Position numbers and translations under genes: made by a program | Notes under the pieces: model-generated | Databases searched by the model: none | The model's input: the letters and a program-made list of their open reading frames with translations, nothing else | Told to the model about the DNA's origin: nothing | In this document: one piece after another, positions 34,592 through 43,223 of the stretch | How positions within the stretch are numbered: position 1 is the stretch's first letter | How the letters are laid out: each line of letters opens with the position of its first letter | Source of the DNA: Bacillota bacterium | Lineage (GTDB): Bacteria > Bacillota > Clostridia > Oscillospirales > Ruminococcaceae | Assembly (NCBI GenBank): GCA_023457355.1 | Contig: JAEWLW010000039.1 | Coordinates: 1-62,463 of the forward strand | Length of the DNA: 62,463 bases | Direction: 5' to 3'

Positions 34592-34870
34592 CAGAAGCAG
34601 GGAAGAAGACGGCTGTCTTCTTCCCTGCCTGAGCCTGTCAAAGAAGTGGATTTCGTAAAGCTAAGCACCGGGGGAAAAGTGTGAAAGGAGGGCGGCGAGC
34701 TCCCACTTTCGCGTCGAGGCGCATATTAATGCGCCGGATTGCTCGCCCGTAGGCGATAAAACGGGCAAAATTGCCCGCTTTGCGAAGCTTGGCATAAAAA
34801 GGCTGAGCCGTGCGAAGACTTTTTTGACAAGCAGAAGCAGGGAAGAAGACGGCCGTCTTCTTCCCTGCTT
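34592..34870 (+). repeat. Structured intergenic repeat, copy B, flanked by duplicated hairpins
   Basis: A ~200-bp element (34631-34831) with ends CCTGTCAAAGAAGTGG and ACTTTTTTGACAAG, which form an imperfect terminal inverted repeat. Internal stems are GGCGAGC/GCTCGCC (34694-34700 with 34741-34747), GGCGCAT/ATGCGCC (34718-34724 with 34729-34735) and CGGGC/GCCCG (34762-34766 with 34773-34777). On both sides lies the same 32-base hairpin (34597-34628 and 34837-34868, stem GCAGGGAAGAAGAC), identical except for one loop base. It sits between the convergent Enzyme I and permease genes, where the hairpins serve as terminators. Confidence 0.85.
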
Positions 34871-34924
34871 TAGGGTTGACTTATATATGTGTTCGGGCAG
34901 GAACGCGCTATGTAGCAGCATTTT

Positions 34925-36295
34925 TCAGATCATGAATATGGCGACGATCAGTGTTGCAACCATGCCGCACAGCACGGGGATCAGGTTTTTGCGTGCAAGA
35001 TCGGCCGCTTTAACATTACAGATAGCCGCCACCGGGATAACGCCCCAGGGAATGATGGTGCCGCCGCCGGTCCAGACGGTGATAATCTGGCCCAGCGCAC
35101 TGAGCGTAGCGGTGTCGGAGCCCGAAGCCAGCGAGAAGGTGTGTGCCAAAGAGCCCACCAGCGGGAGACCGGAGAAGCCCGAGCCATCCAGACCGGTGAT
35201 GGCGCCGATCAGCATCTGCATGATGGCGATGGGCGGCTTGGCAAGCGGAACCAGATTCGCCATGAACATACCCAGGTCGGTGAGGATATCCGGCGCACCT
35301 TCGCCCAGGACCTTGCCGGCCATACCGCCGCTGCCCATGAAGAAGAAGGAGGCGATCACAATAACGGGTGCGAAGATTTTGATGGCGAAAATGAAGCCGT
35401 CCTTAACCATGTCGGTAATTTCATCCAATGAAGCCAGGATATCGCCCTTGCCGATGACGATGATGCTCATGATAATGACCGCAGTGCCGCCGACCAGCGC
35501 AGTGGCGTCACCGCCTACGATCTTAAACACAATCATCAGCACGACGTCCACAATGAATGCAAGTGGCGTGATGACGGCCATGAGACATGCAAATTTTGTC
35601 GGTTCAACAACAGCTTTAGTTTCTGCAATCTGTTCTGCCACCTGCTCAACGGGCGTTTTTTTCATGTCCTTCAGGAACATGATAAAAGCGACGGCAATGG
35701 TGACAACACTCATGACCAGCCACAGCGGAACACTGGCCAACATGACCGCAGTTGTGTCAACACCCGCCGCTTTGGCGGTAATGCCGGGTGCACCCTGAAT
35801 GAAGAAGTCACCTGAGAGGCCGATGCCATGACCGAAAAGGTTCATGGAAACCGCTGCCCAGATAGCGGGCAGGCCGGCTTTCAATGCAACAGGCAGCAGC
35901 AGTGCGCCCACGAGCGCAACAGCGGGGGAAGGCCAGACAAACCAGGATGCAATCAACATTACAAAGCCGACGACAAAGAAGGCGACCTTTTGGGATTTAA
36001 TGATCTTTTGGAACGGCCGAATCATCAGTTCGTCCGCGCCGATAGCGCCAAGCGATTTGGACATGGAGACAACCAGAGCAATAACGACGATGATGCCCAG
36101 AAATTCGGAACCGGATGCTACCAGTGAGTTGTACATGACCTGAATAGTGGTGATGATGTTGCCCGAGCTTGCAAAGCCCATCAACAGGACGCCGATAATA
36201 CAGGGTAATACAATCTCCTTCTTGAACAGAAGGGCCGCGATGATGACGACCGTCATGATGATATAAACGTAGTGTAAAACGCCCAAAGTGACCAT
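34925..36295 (-). CDS. Ion-transporter-superfamily permease (GntP/DcuC-like)
   Basis: A 456-residue protein with about twelve hydrophobic helices and no soluble domain. Stretches such as NLFGHGIGLSGDFFIQGAPG and GGGTIIPWGVIPVAA resemble re-entrant-loop transporters of organic anions (IT superfamily: GntP, DcuC, CitM types). It is the second gene of a leftward pair with an FAD oxidoreductase, so it may import the acid that enzyme acts on. Substrate cannot be deduced. The ATG has GAGGAAGAG-type purines upstream. Confidence 0.78.
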   Translation of the reverse strand: MVTLGVLHYVYIIMTVVIIAALLFKKEIVLPCIIGVLLMGFASSGNIITTIQVMYNSLVASGSEFLGIIVVIALVVSMSKSLGAIGADELMIRPFQKIIKSQKVAFFVVGFVMLIASWFVWPSPAVALVGALLLPVALKAGLPAIWAAVSMNLFGHGIGLSGDFFIQGAPGITAKAAGVDTTAVMLASVPLWLVMSVVTIAVAFIMFLKDMKKTPVEQVAEQIAETKAVVEPTKFACLMAVITPLAFIVDVVLMIVFKIVGGDATALVGGTAVIIMSIIVIGKGDILASLDEITDMVKDGFIFAIKIFAPVIVIASFFFMGSGGMAGKVLGEGAPDILTDLGMFMANLVPLAKPPIAIMQMLIGAITGLDGSGFSGLPLVGSLAHTFSLASGSDTATLSALGQIITVWTGGGTIIPWGVIPVAAICNVKAADLARKNLIPVLCGMVATLIVAIFMI

Positions 36296-36402
36296 ATTCC
36301 TCTTCCTCCTTGTGTGGTTTATGTGGTTGTGGCGTCCGCGGAATGCACAATGTAAACCGGCAGGCGTGCCGGATGGGAAATGAAGTGCTTTTGCGGAATT
36401 TA

Positions 36403-37671
36403 TTATACCGGAGAAAATACGCCGGTGAGGCCCAGCTTTGCCACCCGGTCCTTAATAACGTCGACGTCGGTGGTGTAAAGCGTCAGCGCCTTCATGCGTT
36501 CGAACAGCACCGAACCGGAAAACGTGTACTTCAGGCCCAGGCCCTTTTCGGTTTGCATTTGCTCGTCAACATAGGCAATGGCATCGCCAATTGCCAGTTC
36601 GCGCGGCAGCACCAGCAGCTCTTCGCCCTTGGCGGCTTTTACAGCGTTGTATCCGGCGAGGGTTCCGGTGACGATGGCTTCGGTATGCCCCACAAGCAAC
36701 CCGGCCTTCTCTCCGCCGCAGAACAGGTTTGCCACGCCCTTGACCTTGAGGGCGTTATCGCGGGGCGCCATGGCAAAATAGCGCATCGAGTTGCCCTTGC
36801 CGCCTGCGTAGGGGTCTTCATAGCGCGCATTTTCAAATCCGGGGATTTTGTGCAGGCGCTCAATGCTAAAGTAGGGGCTCATCAGCTTGGCGTGGCCGGT
36901 GTCAAGCAGAACCACGTTTTCCATGAATTCTTTGAGCGCGTATTGCTGGCATGCCTTAATATCCAGATGATCCTCAATCAGCGTCTGGGGTACCGGTATT
37001 ACCGCAACGCCCGTTTCGTTAAGCTGCGCGACAATCTCGGGCGACAGGGATTCCTTGTAGAGCTTGCAGGAGCCGCTCATGGCGCCGACTGCACCGCTCG
37101 CTTTCTTGCCCTGCATTTCCTGTACGCCCGCCAGCCCAGCAAGGCTGACACGGCCGCCGTAGCTCTGACAGCGAAGCACGCACATCGCACAGCCGTTGCC
37201 ATACTTGGTGCAATTATTCATGGGGCCTGCGGTGCCGGTGGTGTCAATGAATACGTCACCCTCCAGCCATTCGCCGTTATCGGCCTGTATGGCCGCAATG
37301 GCGTCGCCTTCCATTCGTACCTTTGCAATTCTGTACTGGAACAGGATATTGACACCCGTTTCTTCAAGATAGCGCTGAATTGCCATCGGTGTTTTTGCAA
37401 TGTCATAAAGATTCGCATGCTTATGGCCCGGAAATTCAATGTTTTTATGCCTGCAATTTGCGTCTACAATCTCAAAAATGTCGCCGCCGCCCAAAGCGAT
37501 GGCTTCCTCTGTTGCGGTAAAACGGCCGTTGTTGCGCATGATACCACCCACAAGGCCGGTTCCAAGCAGCATGTCTGTCCGCTCGCACAGGGTTACGTCC
37601 GCACCATTTTTCTTAGCTGAAACCGCCGCTGCACAACCGGCCCAGCCCCCGCCAACGATGATTACTTTCAT
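36403..37671 (-). CDS. FAD-dependent oxidoreductase
   Basis: A 422-residue flavoprotein of the FAD_oxidored type. The N-terminal FAD motif is VIIVGGGWAGCAAAVSA and a middle cysteine cluster reads CAMCVLRC, which may hold a metal or redox pair. The GGIMRNNGRF segment and the C-terminal GGEKAGLLVGHTEAIVTG resemble proteins that oxidise or reduce organic acids. It is the first gene of a leftward pair with the permease. A palindromic operator-like site and a structured leader lie upstream. The substrate is unknown. Confidence 0.82.
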   Translation of the reverse strand: MKVIIVGGGWAGCAAAVSAKKNGADVTLCERTDMLLGTGLVGGIMRNNGRFTATEEAIALGGGDIFEIVDANCRHKNIEFPGHKHANLYDIAKTPMAIQRYLEETGVNILFQYRIAKVRMEGDAIAAIQADNGEWLEGDVFIDTTGTAGPMNNCTKYGNGCAMCVLRCQSYGGRVSLAGLAGVQEMQGKKASGAVGAMSGSCKLYKESLSPEIVAQLNETGVAVIPVPQTLIEDHLDIKACQQYALKEFMENVVLLDTGHAKLMSPYFSIERLHKIPGFENARYEDPYAGGKGNSMRYFAMAPRDNALKVKGVANLFCGGEKAGLLVGHTEAIVTGTLAGYNAVKAAKGEELLVLPRELAIGDAIAYVDEQMQTEKGLGLKYTFSGSVLFERMKALTLYTTDVDVIKDRVAKLGLTGVFSPV

Positions 37672-37990
37672 GTTGTCGTTTTCCTCCTTTTTACTTCACT
37701 TAATAAAAAAGCGATGGCATAACAAGATGCTTCGCGGGTATAGCCGCCACATCCTAAAAACGCCATCGTTAATGGCTTTGATGATAAAGCCATATGGACA
37801 CTTTGTCAAGCTTATTCTGGCTTTTGCACTATTTTTCGCTATTATTGCATTATGGGCCCTTGCTTTAGCCAATATTTTTATATAAAGCGCTGATTTTTGC
37901 AGGATTTTATTGGATTCATTGCGTTTTCTGCACTTTCTGCACATTTTTTGTTTGAAAATAATTCGATTTTTACCAAGTTCAAACACAAAG

Positions 37991-38005
37991 TGGACATAAT
38001 GTCCA
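37991..38005. promoter_or_regulatory. Perfect 15-bp operator-like palindrome
   Basis: TGGACATAATGTCCA is a perfect dyad (7-bp arms, one central base). It lies about 320 bases upstream of the leftward FAD oxidoreductase start and 33 bases before a strong rightward promoter, so one regulator could act on both. A further hairpin (ATGGCTTT and complement, 37772-37793) lies in the leader of the leftward gene. The binding protein is unknown. Confidence 0.5.
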
Positions 38006-38037
38006 TCATGTGCTGATTTTTACATACATTACGTAGA

Positions 38038-38303
38038 TTGCCATTTACCTGCCGCTATAGTATAAAAAAAGAAGAGATATTAAAATCAGGGAATTCCGCG
38101 GTTTTATTACTGCTTTTAAGATAAATAGCCGCCGGAGAACGGCAGATATCAGAGCCTGTCTCAGGTGTTTGTCATGAGCCGATGACGATGTGCGTTTAGG
38201 GCCTTGCTGCGCGGACTGTGCCGATGCTGGTTTTTTAATCGCATACTATCTAATTATATCATATATATTCTATGCGCGGCAGACCTTGCGGTCTGCTTTT
38301 TTT
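38038..38303 (+). ncRNA. Candidate small RNA (promoter to terminator, no reading frame)
   Basis: A rightward promoter TTGCCA (38038-38043), 17 bases, TATAAA (38061-38066) is followed after about 210 bases by a textbook intrinsic terminator: stem GCAGACC/GGTCTGC (38279-38296), loop TTGC, then seven T's. In between there is no open frame longer than a few codons from any ATG. A ~230-nt RNA from about 38073 to 38303 is a reasonable reading. No match to a known RNA family is recognised. The AT-rich stretch 38304-38573 has no feature that I can name. Confidence 0.45.
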
Positions 38304-38573
38304 GGTTCATCGGGTCAGATATTATAAATTAGGTACCCTATGCCTCCATGTATTGCTGGAAAAATTTAAAGATACAGTGCGAACATAGTATACACGCATT
38401 TATAAGGAATATTATTTTGATTCTTGGCTACGGCCTGTTCAGGCGGCGTAACACAGTCATGGACCAGTTGTAAATTTGTCTGGTAAAATCCGCTGATTAC
38501 CTTGAAAATAAAATATTTGTATGCCAGGATAACTAAAAGGGCTACAGGCTAAAGACGGAGTTCATCTTGACGG

Positions 38574-38744
38574 ATGGAGCGGGCCGTCAATGCTATGATC
38601 ACGCAAAGCGGCCAGGCGTTTAAAGAGAGGGCGCGTTCCATCCCCACAAAAATGGGTGCATGCATACCGCTGACACGCGAAGAAGTGAGAACGCTCTTAT
38701 ACAAGGTGCTGGATGCGGTTGACTGCGTGGAAGAACCGGTATAA
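38574..38744 (+). CDS. Possible small protein (56 aa)
   Basis: An open frame MERAVNAMITQSGQAF to DAVDCVEEPV that encodes a soluble, helix-prone 56-residue protein with three cysteines or fewer. The ribosome site (GGAG) is too far upstream to be convincing. It could be a real small gene or the remnant of a larger one in this decayed stretch. I do not recognise it. Confidence 0.3.
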   Translation: MERAVNAMITQSGQAFKERARSIPTKMGACIPLTREEVRTLLYKVLDAVDCVEEPV

Positions 38745-38771
38745 AATGTTAGGCAGGTACAGTTTAACCGT

Positions 38772-38894
38772 ATGGCCTGTCAATCCAACTTCGGCTCCAT
38801 GCTGCCCGGCATGGGGCCGGGCGCGGTTTTGGGCAAATCTTTCGGCGTGGTGGACAACCTTGTTTGCCATATGGTAAAATCTTTCTATTCCTAA
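38772..38894 (+). CDS. Possible 40-aa frame or gene remnant before exoA
   Basis: A frame reading MACQSNFGSMLPGMGPGAVL to VKSFYS, in a different frame from the previous one. It ends 18 bases before the exoA start. No clear ribosome site. It may be a fragment of a decayed gene. Not recognised; listed because the 37672-38912 stretch is otherwise without genes. Confidence 0.2.
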   Translation: MACQSNFGSMLPGMGPGAVLGKSFGVVDNLVCHMVKSFYS

Positions 38895-38912
38895 ATTGAT
38901 GGAGGTATTTTT

Positions 38913-39662
38913 ATGCGGCTTATATCCTGGAATGTCAACGGTTTGCGGGCCTGCCTGCAAAAGGGCTTTGCCGACTTTTTGGCCAACAGCGGTGCAGATA
39001 TGTTCTGTTTGCAGGAGACGAAACTTCAGGTGCCTCCTGAAGAACTTGACCTTGACGGCTGGTATGCCTATTGGAATTATGCCGAGAAAAAAGGCTATTC
39101 CGGAACCGCAATTTTTTCGCGCAGGGAGCCGTTGTCCGTCACTTATGGTCCCGGAGAGCTGCCGGATAACGAGGGGCGGGTTATCACGGCGGAATATGAC
39201 GCTTTCTATCTAGTCAATGTCTATACCCCCAACTCCAAGCGGGAATTGGAACGTCTGGATTACCGCTGCGAATGGGAAGACGGCTTTCGCCGCTATTTGC
39301 TGGCGTTGGACGCGGTCAAGCCGGTGGTGCTGTGCGGCGACCTCAATGTGGCCCACAGGGAAATAGATTTAAAAAATCCTAAGACAAACACCAAGAATGC
39401 GGGTTTTACCCCGCAGGAGCGCGAGAAGATGACGCGGCTGCTCGAATCCGGCTTCACCGACAGTTTCCGCCATCTTTATCCCGATAAAACCGGCGCTTAT
39501 AGCTGGTGGTCTTATATGTTTAAGGCGCGCGAGAAGAATGCCGGGTGGCGCATCGACTATTTTATCACCTCACAGCGCATTGCCGACCGCATTGAAGACA
39601 GCGTTATTTACGCCGATGTTCTGGGCAGCGACCATTGTCCGGTGGGGCTGGTACTGCGGTAA
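38913..39662 (+). CDS. exoA: Exodeoxyribonuclease III (AP endonuclease)
   Basis: A 249-residue EEP-fold nuclease, the normal length. Visible motifs are ISWNVNGLRA at the N-terminus, LQETKL (metal-binding Glu), GDLNVAHREID and SDHCPVGL with the catalytic His at the C-terminus. It cuts abasic sites and trims 3' ends in base-excision repair. The ATG at 38913 has GGAGG seven bases upstream. It stands alone, with a repeat remnant downstream. Confidence 0.95.
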   Translation: MRLISWNVNGLRACLQKGFADFLANSGADMFCLQETKLQVPPEELDLDGWYAYWNYAEKKGYSGTAIFSRREPLSVTYGPGELPDNEGRVITAEYDAFYLVNVYTPNSKRELERLDYRCEWEDGFRRYLLALDAVKPVVLCGDLNVAHREIDLKNPKTNTKNAGFTPQEREKMTRLLESGFTDSFRHLYPDKTGAYSWWSYMFKAREKNAGWRIDYFITSQRIADRIEDSVIYADVLGSDHCPVGLVLR

Positions 39663-39767
39663 ACATTCAGGCCGGGCCATCTGATATAGGCCATCGGGCT
39701 GTCTGCGCTGACGTGCATCCGGTTTGCATCCGCGTCCATACCCATACAACCAAAAAATTAAACCGTT

Positions 39768-39862
39768 CCTGCGGCCTGTTTTGTGCCTTACTGCGCTGTT
39801 GTTCTTGGCGGGCCCGCTGCGCCCACCGTCTTGCAGGGCACAAAATATCGTCGCTAACCCTG
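39768..39862. repeat. Remnant of the 157-bp TIR element
   Basis: The core (TGCGGCCTGTTTTGTGC onward, through CTTGCAGGGCACAAAATA) matches the inside of the element at 10452-10608, with several substitutions and small gaps. The outer inverted repeats are no longer clear, so this looks like an older copy. It lies between exoA and the CPBP gene. Confidence 0.6.
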
Positions 39863-39922
39863 TTCCAAATCACCGGTTGTTTGATTGACCATAATATTGA
39901 AAATACCGGAAGAAGGTCTATT

Positions 39923-40777
39923 ATGAAAGCAGTCCTTCACCGTAAACCACTCCAATACATTCTTGTTCTTTACGCGGCCTGTTGGGTGCTGCGGGCGCTG
40001 GAATATATGGTGCTGCGCACCGACCAGACCTTTTGGGGCGAAGCCTTCGTTCACAAGCTGGGAGGGATTTTGATTCTGGCGCTGGCGTTGCAGTATTTTG
40101 CACTGCGCTGGCGCGAAATTGGCCTGACCAAAAAGTCGATGCCCAAAAATCTTCTCTTGGGGCTGCTTCTTGGTGCGGTTTCGTTTTCCGTTGCCTACGG
40201 CGCAGAGCTCCTTGTACAAATGATAACCGGAAATGCCCCTGCGTTACAGGCCTATGTTACCGGATATGCCATTGCCGGCCATCGCGGCCGCGAGACTGGG
40301 TTCATATTTGTTGCCCTATGCGTTATTGGCAATATCATCAACGTGGTGATGGAAGAGGGCGTTTTTCGCGGCCTGTTTATCCGGCTTTCGGAAAGCCGAT
40401 ACTCTTTTTTAAATGCGGCGCTGTTTTCTTCGGCGCTGTTTGGCCTGTGGCATATCGCCGCGCCGGTTCGCAGCCTGCTGGATGGCGAAATGGGCACGGC
40501 GCAGGCGGCGATTACGGCGGCTGTACTGGTTTTGACCACCGGTATTACCGGCTTAAAATTTTGCCTGTTGACCAGGCTCTCAGGATCGCTTTGGACAGCG
40601 ATGGCTGACCACTTTTTAAACAACACCATTATCAATACGCTGCATATCGTTTCAGCCTCAGGTGTGGACGTGTTGCAGGTTATGCGGATTTCAATTGCGC
40701 AAACACTGTCGTTTATACTTGTGCTGGTACTTTATTGGCGAACCGGCGCATGCTATAAAAAGACCTTTCGCGGTTAA
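39923..40777 (+). CDS. CPBP-family intramembrane metalloprotease
   Basis: A 284-residue membrane protein with about eight hydrophobic helices. The CPBP motifs are complete: MEEGVFRG (EExxxR), FGLWHI (FxxxH) and a late HFLNN. These residues form the metal site in Rce1-type proteases. Targets are unknown; in Gram-positives they are often linked to peptide processing or immunity. The ATG at 39923 has AGAAGG six bases upstream; the frame is open further upstream through repeat sequence, which is not counted as coding. The 302-base gap after it (40778-41079) shows nothing. Confidence 0.88.
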   Translation: MKAVLHRKPLQYILVLYAACWVLRALEYMVLRTDQTFWGEAFVHKLGGILILALALQYFALRWREIGLTKKSMPKNLLLGLLLGAVSFSVAYGAELLVQMITGNAPALQAYVTGYAIAGHRGRETGFIFVALCVIGNIINVVMEEGVFRGLFIRLSESRYSFLNAALFSSALFGLWHIAAPVRSLLDGEMGTAQAAITAAVLVLTTGITGLKFCLLTRLSGSLWTAMADHFLNNTIINTLHIVSASGVDVLQVMRISIAQTLSFILVLVLYWRTGACYKKTFRG

Positions 40778-41079
40778 AATATGTTTTTGGCGAAGCGGAG
40801 TCGGATTCAGAAGCGCCCTGCCGACTGCGCAAAGGGTGCAGTCCAATATTAAAGCGCCGGTCAGGCTGTGTGATGCCGGTTTTTGCGGTGTGCAGCCGCA
40901 AGTGGATTGATGATGAGAATGAAAAGAACCGGAGTCACCCATGCGGCCGGTCGATTATGAATAGGTGCCAGGGTTTCAATCCAAGCATAGGCGCAATCTT
41001 CAAACCTGTGGTGTCTGATTTTCGACCGCTGGTGTTGGGAATGCGTTTTTCGCCGTAAGGCCAAAGGGAGGAATAATAC

Positions 41080-42291
41080 ATGTATTGTGCAAGAAAAGTG
41101 ACGGAAGATTTGTTTTGGGTGGGTGCTAACGACCATAAGCTGGGGTTGTTTGAAAATATGTTCCCTGTCCCGCGCGGCGTAACCTACAATTCTTATCTCT
41201 TGCTGGATGAAAGCACCGTTTTGTTTGACGCGGTTGAATGGTCTGCGGGGCGGCAGCTACTGGAAAATATCGCCTATGTGCTCAACGGACGTCCGTTGGA
41301 TTATCTGGTCATACACCACATGGAGCCCGACCATGCAGCAAGCATCCAAGAGATTTTGCTGCGTTGGCCCAACATTAAAATTGTCGGCAATCAAAAGACT
41401 TTCACGCTGATGCGCCAGTTTGAATTTAAGATTGAAACCCATGAATGCATTGTGGTTGGGGACGGCGATCACTACAGCTTTGGCGCACACAAGGTGCAGT
41501 TCATTTTTGCCCCGATGGTACACTGGCCCGAGGTGATGGTTACCTTTGACGAGACGAACGGGGCATTGTTTTCCGCCGATGCCTTTGGCACCTTTGGTAC
41601 GCTTGACGGCAAGCTTTTTGCCGACGAGGTCAACTTTGACCGCGACTGGCTGGATGAAGCCCGCCGTTATCTGTCCAATATTGTCGGCAAATATGGCCCG
41701 CAGATTCAAAAGCTGCTTAAAAGAATAGGGTGCATTGCGGGGCAGATCCGATTGATCTGCCCGTTGCACGGCCCCGTCTGGCGTGAGAATTTAAACTATT
41801 TCATCGAAAAGTACGACCGCTGGAGCCGTTATGAGCCGGAAGAAAAAGGTGTGCTGATTGCCTATGCCTCGATGTATGGCAACACCGAGAGCGTGGCGCA
41901 GGCACTGGCTGCCCGCCTTTGCGAAATGGGCATGACCAACGTGGCGATGTATGATGTTTCGAGAACCGATGTGTCGCAGCTTATTTCCGAGGTTTTTAAA
42001 TACAGCCATCTTGTGCTGGCTTCGGTAACCTATAATTTAGGCATCTACCCGAAAATGCATGATTTTCTGGCCGACATGAAGGCTCTTAACGTTCAGAACC
42101 GCACGGTTGCCATCATTGAAAACGGCTCGTGGGCCTGCAAGGTTGGCGACCTGCTGCAAAAGTTTGTCACTGAAGAGATGAAGAATATGACCGTGTTGTG
42201 CGAACGGCTCAGCATAGCTTCCTCGTTGGGCGGCGGCGATACGGCGGCGCTGGAAAATTTGACTGACGCCATTTTGGCATCCATGCGGTAA
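41080..42291 (+). CDS. Flavodiiron protein (FprA-type oxygen/NO reductase)
   Basis: A 403-residue protein with a metallo-beta-lactamase domain whose diiron ligands are visible in HHMEPDHAAS and in the later MVHWPE and CPLHGP segments, followed by a C-terminal flavodoxin domain (IAYASMYGNTESVA) that binds FMN. It reduces O2 to water, or NO, and protects anaerobes. The rubredoxin-fused tail of some relatives is absent, so it needs a separate rubredoxin or F420-type donor. The ATG has GGGAGGAAT upstream, and the gene stands alone. Confidence 0.94.
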   Translation: MYCARKVTEDLFWVGANDHKLGLFENMFPVPRGVTYNSYLLLDESTVLFDAVEWSAGRQLLENIAYVLNGRPLDYLVIHHMEPDHAASIQEILLRWPNIKIVGNQKTFTLMRQFEFKIETHECIVVGDGDHYSFGAHKVQFIFAPMVHWPEVMVTFDETNGALFSADAFGTFGTLDGKLFADEVNFDRDWLDEARRYLSNIVGKYGPQIQKLLKRIGCIAGQIRLICPLHGPVWRENLNYFIEKYDRWSRYEPEEKGVLIAYASMYGNTESVAQALAARLCEMGMTNVAMYDVSRTDVSQLISEVFKYSHLVLASVTYNLGIYPKMHDFLADMKALNVQNRTVAIIENGSWACKVGDLLQKFVTEEMKNMTVLCERLSIASSLGGGDTAALENLTDAILASMR

Positions 42292-42305
42292 ACAGGTTCG
42301 TTAAG

Positions 42306-42336
42306 ACTGCCCCCGGCCAAAGCGACCGGGGGCAGT
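42306..42336. terminator. Terminator between convergent genes
   Basis: An 11-bp stem ACTGCCCCCGG (42306-42316) and its complement (42326-42336) with a nine-base loop. It lies between the rightward flavodiiron gene and the leftward membrane protein gene and probably serves both. Confidence 0.75.
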
Positions 42337-42358
42337 CTGTCATTTAATCGGCGGCAGG

Positions 42359-43036
42359 TTAGCACTGCCGTGCCAGATAATCAAAGTCCGGCGCATTATG
42401 CGCGTTCTCCCACCTGGGGCGCGCCTGCGCCAAAGCTGCCTTCGCGCCCGCTTTATCGCCGGTGGAAAGCTTTTGGAATATAGTCAGGATGGCCAACAAC
42501 CCGCCCAGCTGGGGCGAGGCCGCCAACGGGGCAAATGCCTTTTGCTGCCGGGCCAATATTGTGCAGGCCTGCTTGTCCTCGCGCAGGTAAAAATGGACAT
42601 AGGCCAGATCGGCCCAATACACCGGCCGGTTGATGCCGCTGAGCTTTCTGGGCTCAATTTGCAGCAGCAGTGTTTTCGCGGTATCGTATTCCCGCTTTTC
42701 GCAGTAGGCGGCGCTGAGGTTGATCAGCAGCACACCGCGCAGGTGGGACGATTTTTTGCCCTCTAACAACGCACTGATTTCCTGTATGTAGCGGTCGGGG
42801 TCGCGCTCTTCCAACAGAATGGGCTGCAAGGCTTTCAACTGCCGGTTAAACGCGCGATACCACAGCAGATCAATGGCGACTGAGGCCGCCGCAATTGAAA
42901 CAAGCCATGCAATCAGCAGGATATTTCTGGCCCGATCGGCCATACTCAGCGCCGGGGAGAGCACCCCCAACAGGATTGAACCCGACAGGACGATGGTCCA
43001 AAACACCGTGCGTATTCTTTTCTTATTTTCCATCAT
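42359..43036 (-). CDS. Membrane protein with TPR-like C-terminal part
   Basis: A 225-residue protein. Two hydrophobic helices (about residues 10-30 and 38-56) are followed by a helical cytosolic part with TPR-like spacing (LLINLSAAYCEKREYDTAKT and ADLAYVHFYLRED). No catalytic motif is seen. I prefer the ATG at 43036, which has GGCGGTG eight bases upstream, to a GTG four codons earlier. I do not recognise a named family. It stands alone between a flavodiiron gene and the DUF4438 gene. Confidence 0.72.
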   Translation of the reverse strand: MMENKKRIRTVFWTIVLSGSILLGVLSPALSMADRARNILLIAWLVSIAAASVAIDLLWYRAFNRQLKALQPILLEERDPDRYIQEISALLEGKKSSHLRGVLLINLSAAYCEKREYDTAKTLLLQIEPRKLSGINRPVYWADLAYVHFYLREDKQACTILARQQKAFAPLAASPQLGGLLAILTIFQKLSTGDKAGAKAALAQARPRWENAHNAPDFDYLARQC

Positions 43037-43223
43037 GAAGAAATTCACCGCCAGAATACTTTTTGTCCATGTATCATAGCATGAATTTCAAATATTTTCC
43101 ACCCGGTTTATGGCGAAAATAGCGCCGTATCGGCAAGATATCCGCCCCATACGCTGTTTTGCGTGACTTTTGCGGGGAAGCATAGTAAAATAGTGCCAAA
43201 GCAAAATACAGGAGGTATTTATT

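Noticed and set aside
34824..35798. Plus-strand open frame opposite the permease
   Set aside because: Low-complexity Thr/Ser/Met-rich translation typical of the antisense of a membrane protein.
36310..37620. Plus-strand open frame of 436 codons opposite the FAD oxidoreductase
   Set aside because: A by-product of GC-rich codon positions; the minus-strand protein has an intact FAD motif and ribosome site.
38150..38230. A further copy of the structured repeat (GAGCCTGTCTCAGGTG near 38152)
   Set aside because: Only the first few bases resemble the terminal repeat; no internal stems or far end match.
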